Below are positions 60,909 through 64,000 of a stretch of 64,000 bases of DNA, piece by piece; within the stretch, counting starts at the first letter, position 1, and every line of letters begins with the position of its first letter. The translations under genes and the position numbers were made by a program. The notes beneath the pieces are model-generated. The model had not been told where the DNA came from, searched no databases, and was given only the letters and a program-made list of their open reading frames with translations. The stretch is taken from positions 165,861 through 229,860 of the forward strand of contig QKYT01000118.1 in the NCBI GenBank assembly GCA_003550305.1. The letters are read 5' to 3'. Origin of the DNA: Glomus cerebriforme. Its lineage: Eukaryota; Glomeromycota; Glomeromycetes; Glomerales; Glomeraceae.

Positions 60909-61336
60909 AAATCTAACGAAAAATTAAGTCTAACGAAAATAATATATCTGGAATTGATTCTACAAGGGCTAGCGCATTAATTAGTATATTTATTAAATAA
61001 GTCTAACGAAATAAGTCTAACGGTTCTTATTACCCCATAATTAAGTCTAACGAAAATTTAAGTCAAACGATTGTCCTAAGTTCCCCATTAATAAGTCTAA
61101 CGAAAATTGTGAATAAAGAACTGGTTTTGTGCAGGCTAGCTCCGTAACTAGCATGTTTTATATAAAAGTCTAACGAAAATAACTCCTGTAAAAATCCAGA
61201 AAAATCCGCGGAATTGTCCCAACTTTTCCTTAGTCAAGAACAGGTTCTGCGCAGGATAGCTTAATAAATAGCATATAAATTTAACGAAAAAATTTGTCTA
61301 ACTATTCCGCCCTGCCGGGAATTTTATAAGTCTAAC
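60909..61336. repeat. Array of TAAGTCTAACGAAAA motifs with small stem-loops
   Basis: The core TCTAACGAAA or a one- or two-base variant occurs about eleven times in 430 bp, always in the same direction (about 60912, 60929, 61002, 61015, 61046, 61063, 61094, 61169, 61279, 61295 and 61330). Between them lie three related short palindromic segments of the form GGCTAGC...CTAGCA or GGATAGC...ATAGCA (about 60966, 61134, 61254), two of them preceded by GGTTTTGTGCA or GGTTCTGCGCA. The array ends about 20 bp before the 3' end of the minus-strand gene at 61356. Function unknown. Confidence 0.75.
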
Positions 61337-61355
61337 AAGTATAATCAATTAACAA

Positions 61356-62418
61356 TTATTTCTCATAGGTAGTCAATTTACTGACCTCTAGAACATTTTC
61401 CAACCATTCACGCCAATCTACAACGTTGATTGGATCCACAACATTTTGATTATCTCGTTCCGCTGAATTTTTTGATCTGAATGGGTTTTCATCTTCGGGT
61501 TCTTCTGGAGCAAATTTGACCTTTTTTAAGAATGCAACCTGAGGATATTTTTGCTTTATGTCCGAACGTTTATTGGGCGTCGATGGATCATCGCGCTTTC
61601 GTTTCTGATCAATACAACGACAAACATTAATAATAATGAAACTCAACGATAACAAATAAGATACTTACTTTTGGATACTGCGAGGAAACTTCATTGTTGT
61701 AATCTTTTTGAACCCTGTAACTTGATTTGATAGCCATAAGCGCTGATCTCTCCGCGATATACGTATTCCAATCATTTTTGAAGACTCCATCCTGCATAAA
61801 ATAAATATATTAAAATTCATATTAAGAGATAAACTATATATACTCACATTCTCACCTTCCAACTTTTCTGAATGTTCTGAAACAATAACATTCTATCTTC
61901 GGAAATGCCTTCTGATAATGTTAAAAATCGCTGAAATCGCACAGACATATGAAGTGACAGAAGTATGTTTCGTTTTGCGATTTAAGTATCTATAAAACTC
62001 CAACGGTACTGGGTTAAAGGATAGCAATAACCATTTATATTGGCCTTTTCTTTATCTTTTAGCTAGGCGAATAAGTATAATAAAGGAAAATGGAAATGAT
62101 TTAATAAATGATTTTGTGCGAGAGAGCCTTATTAAATATGTTGCATGTTGCATTCCGAGGAAGGCCGATGCGACCGTAGCCTTACACGATGGGTTATGGT
62201 AGTAACTTATTGACTAGACTGCCATCGCGCTTAACCAGCCCCTTGCAAAACTGTGCGACCGTAGCCTTACGCGATGGGTTATGGTAGCAACTTATTGACT
62301 AGACTGCCATCGCGCTTAACAATTCGCAAGCTCGTAAAAAAACGAGTTCTTACAGGTAGCTTACCTTCGGAAACGCTTTTAAAATCTCTTCGATATCAAG
62401 GTCTTGAATTTCCTCCAT
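61356..62418 (-). CDS. Small four-exon gene, 166-residue unrecognised protein
   Basis: Exons: 62418-62365 (18 codons), 61930-61856 (25), 61791-61669 (41) and 61604-61356 (82 plus stop). All four introns-exon joins are GT-AG and phase 0, which supports the model strongly. The protein begins MEEIQDLDIEEILKAFPK, continues RFLTLSEGISEDRMLLF and YIAERSALMAIKSSYRVQKD, then has a basic KKRKRDD segment (possible nuclear signal at the exon 3/4 join), VAFLKKVKFAPEEPEDENP and a C-terminal VVDWREWLENVLEV helix. No domain recognised; a small nuclear protein is a guess. Intron 1 (434 nt) is much longer than the others because it holds the 85-bp-period repeat. Confidence 0.65.
62169..62320. repeat. 67-bp direct repeat, 85-bp period, in intron 1 of the 166-residue gene
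   Basis: Copies at 62169-62235 and 62254-62320 are nearly identical (TGCGACCGTAGCCTTACRCG at the start; ACTGCCATCGCGCTTAAC at the end). Within each copy CGCGATGG (or CACGATGG) can pair with CCATCGCG, giving a stem with a long loop. The unit is G+C-rich against an AT-rich background. Confidence 0.8.
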
Positions 62419-62740
62419 GTTACTTGTTAGGTAATGAGTGAAAAAAACTCGAGTTTAAATATTCAGACCATAATTATCACGTGCCATTGAAAGCAATTTT
62501 TCTGTGACTAAGGTAGCACACTGGTAGCACAATTTTTTTATTTATACAAAATTTATACACATAAAGCACGCACACGTTTAAAAAATTCGAATTGAAATCT
62601 TATTTTATTTTTTTAGTAAAGTAATATATGGGAAAGGGCCGGCCAGCTATGTAAAAAAAAAATGAAACTATTGGAGTAGCAGGTTGTTTCAAGGGAGGAA
62701 TTTGCCAAGCCCCAACCCATATAATGGCAGTTCCTTCCCA

Positions 62741-63777
62741 CTACTCCATATTATTATCTAAAATGCTAATATTTTCTTTACTATCTAACCATTTGCTAAT
62801 TAACTTTACTGTACTATATTTTGAATCACTGTACCCATAATAAAAACTTTTTATAGTAACCCCTCCAATCTTTTTCCCTGCAAGTTGACGAATTTCACGA
62901 GCTACCATTTCACACATATAGTCAACAGAATCACTCCCTCTAAGCAAATTAAAAATTTGCTTAAAATGGGCCTCAACATTTTCAAAAAAAGATGAATTAG
63001 ATGATGAACTTCCAGAATAAAAGCTTGCATGTGAAGACTCTGATTGGCTTGAAGCTTTGTAATTGTTGGCCACACTGTGTTGATCAGATTCATCAGATTC
63101 GTCAGAGACTGACTGAGCTCTTTGAGCAAGAATGCCATCTACATTATGTCAAACCATATTGCTTAGAAGAACTTGAATAGTAGCATTGATTATAGTAAAC
63201 TTTCGTTCGATTTCATCAAGTCTTGTGATTACATTATTGATTATTGAAAAGATCCTCTGCACCTCCTTAGTGAAGTCATCATCACGTGCCTTGTTTTTTT
63301 AGCTTCTGTGTTAAGTTTACTATTAAGTTCAGTATTAATTTTATCAAACTTCACATTAACTTCTTTGTTAAGTTAATTATTAAGTTCATTATTGATTCTG
63401 CCAAGCTCTGCAGTATAAGTAGAGTTGATTTTAAAAAGACATACAGAAACTTCATTGGCGATTTTAGTACTAATTTCCATATCAAGGTTTTTGTTCATTT
63501 CAATAAGTCTTATTTCCGTAATAATACTTCTATCATGTGAGGAGAGATCATCTGCATTTTTAGTATTAATTTCATTCTTAATTTTGGTGATCTTTACATT
63601 AATAAACGTTTTAACTTCTGTATTATGTGTGGAGATTTCATCAGAAATTTTTTATTTGAGAATCATCCACATAGTAACGATCTCCATAAATATTGCTTAA
63701 ATAACAAATGAAAAAATAGCAGATAAAGCCAAAAATGGCATGCTTCCCGAAGAGTTGAATAATGTCAAACTAAACAT
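62741..63777 (-). pseudogene. Pseudogene: hydrophobic N-terminus, coiled coil, conserved C-terminal domain
   Basis: Starting at 63777 one frame reads FNSSGSMPFLALSAIFSFVI (signal- or membrane-like), then after two stops a long coiled coil with repeating N-E-I/L-N heptads (KITKIKNEINTKN, ELGRINNELNN, KFDKINTELNSKL). A +1 shift near 63290 restores DFTKEVQRIFSIINNVITRL, followed after one stop by a Ser/Asp-rich linker (SVSDESDESDQ) and a well-formed C-terminal part (HFKQIFNLLRGSDSVDYMCE, KIGGVTIKSFYYGYSDSKY) ending at 62741. Four stops and one frameshift make it a pseudogene. The family is not recognised. The open last 130 codons suggest fairly recent loss. Confidence 0.5.
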
Positions 63778-64000
63778 GATATAAATAGAGTGATACGTAG
63801 TAATTTTATTAAAAGTTTATTGGTGGATCAAATCTGTTTTTTTTTTAAATAGTAATGATTGATTTTTTTATATGCAATTTTCTTGTGTAAATGCATTGGA
63901 AAAAAGGTTTATTTTATACTGTATGCCTGCTACATGAGAAAATGAGAATTAACCTGATTTATTATTGCTTTATTATATGTATTTGTCATAATTACATTTT
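63778..64000. other. Window edge, no gene seen
   Basis: AT-rich sequence upstream of the pseudogene start. Nothing recognised. Confidence 0.3.

Overview
This is an AT-rich, intron-rich eukaryotic nuclear window. It looks like an arbuscular mycorrhizal fungus (Glomeromycotina, Rhizophagus-like). The evidence is short GT-AG introns (mostly about 60-110 nt), long A/T homopolymers, a fungal alpha-aminoadipate reductase, a fungal-type acetate kinase, T1-type BTB and F-box genes, and many decayed FAR1/MULE, Crypton-like and BTB-BACK relics of the kind that fill these genomes. The species call is inference; no marker gene is present.

Layout. 1-9.4 kb is a graveyard. It holds a coiled-coil relic, a tandemly duplicated BTB-BACK relic, a broken copy of an unnamed gene family, and a decayed FAR1/MULE transposon that is split by a full-length palindromic (foldback) MITE with TA target duplication. 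9.9-10.7 kb carries two more MITE-like elements, one with an 8-bp target duplication. 11-15.8 kb holds gene fragments, short tandem repeats, and a second, better preserved copy of the unnamed family from 2.6-3.6 kb.

16.2-51.9 kb is the gene-dense core: an F-box gene (-), two tandem T1/BTB genes (-), carnitine acetyltransferase (+), acetate kinase (-, convergent with it), an HMG-box gene (-), LYS2-type aminoadipate reductase (+), a 12-exon gene for a membrane-anchored coiled-coil protein (+), a third T1/BTB paralogue (-) and a very long kinesin-4-like motor gene (-). All exon joins of these genes were worked out by hand, and all keep frame.

51.9-64 kb is again poor in genes. It has a decayed Crypton-like recombinase (55-56.3 kb), other gene relics, a perfect-looking hairpin, an array built on the motif TCTAACGAAAA, a small four-exon gene whose first intron carries an 85-bp-period duplication, and a pseudogene with a hydrophobic N-terminus, a coiled coil and a conserved C-terminal domain.

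Functional links. Carnitine acetyltransferase and acetate kinase both handle activated acetyl groups and sit tail to tail about 750 bp apart; any co-function is inference. The three T1/BTB genes share intron positions and phases, so they arose by duplication. No bacterial-style operon, CRISPR array, rRNA or credible tRNA was found. The most unusual material is repeat biology (foldback MITE in a MULE, hAT-like MITE, motif array) and the unnamed gene family present in two decayed copies.
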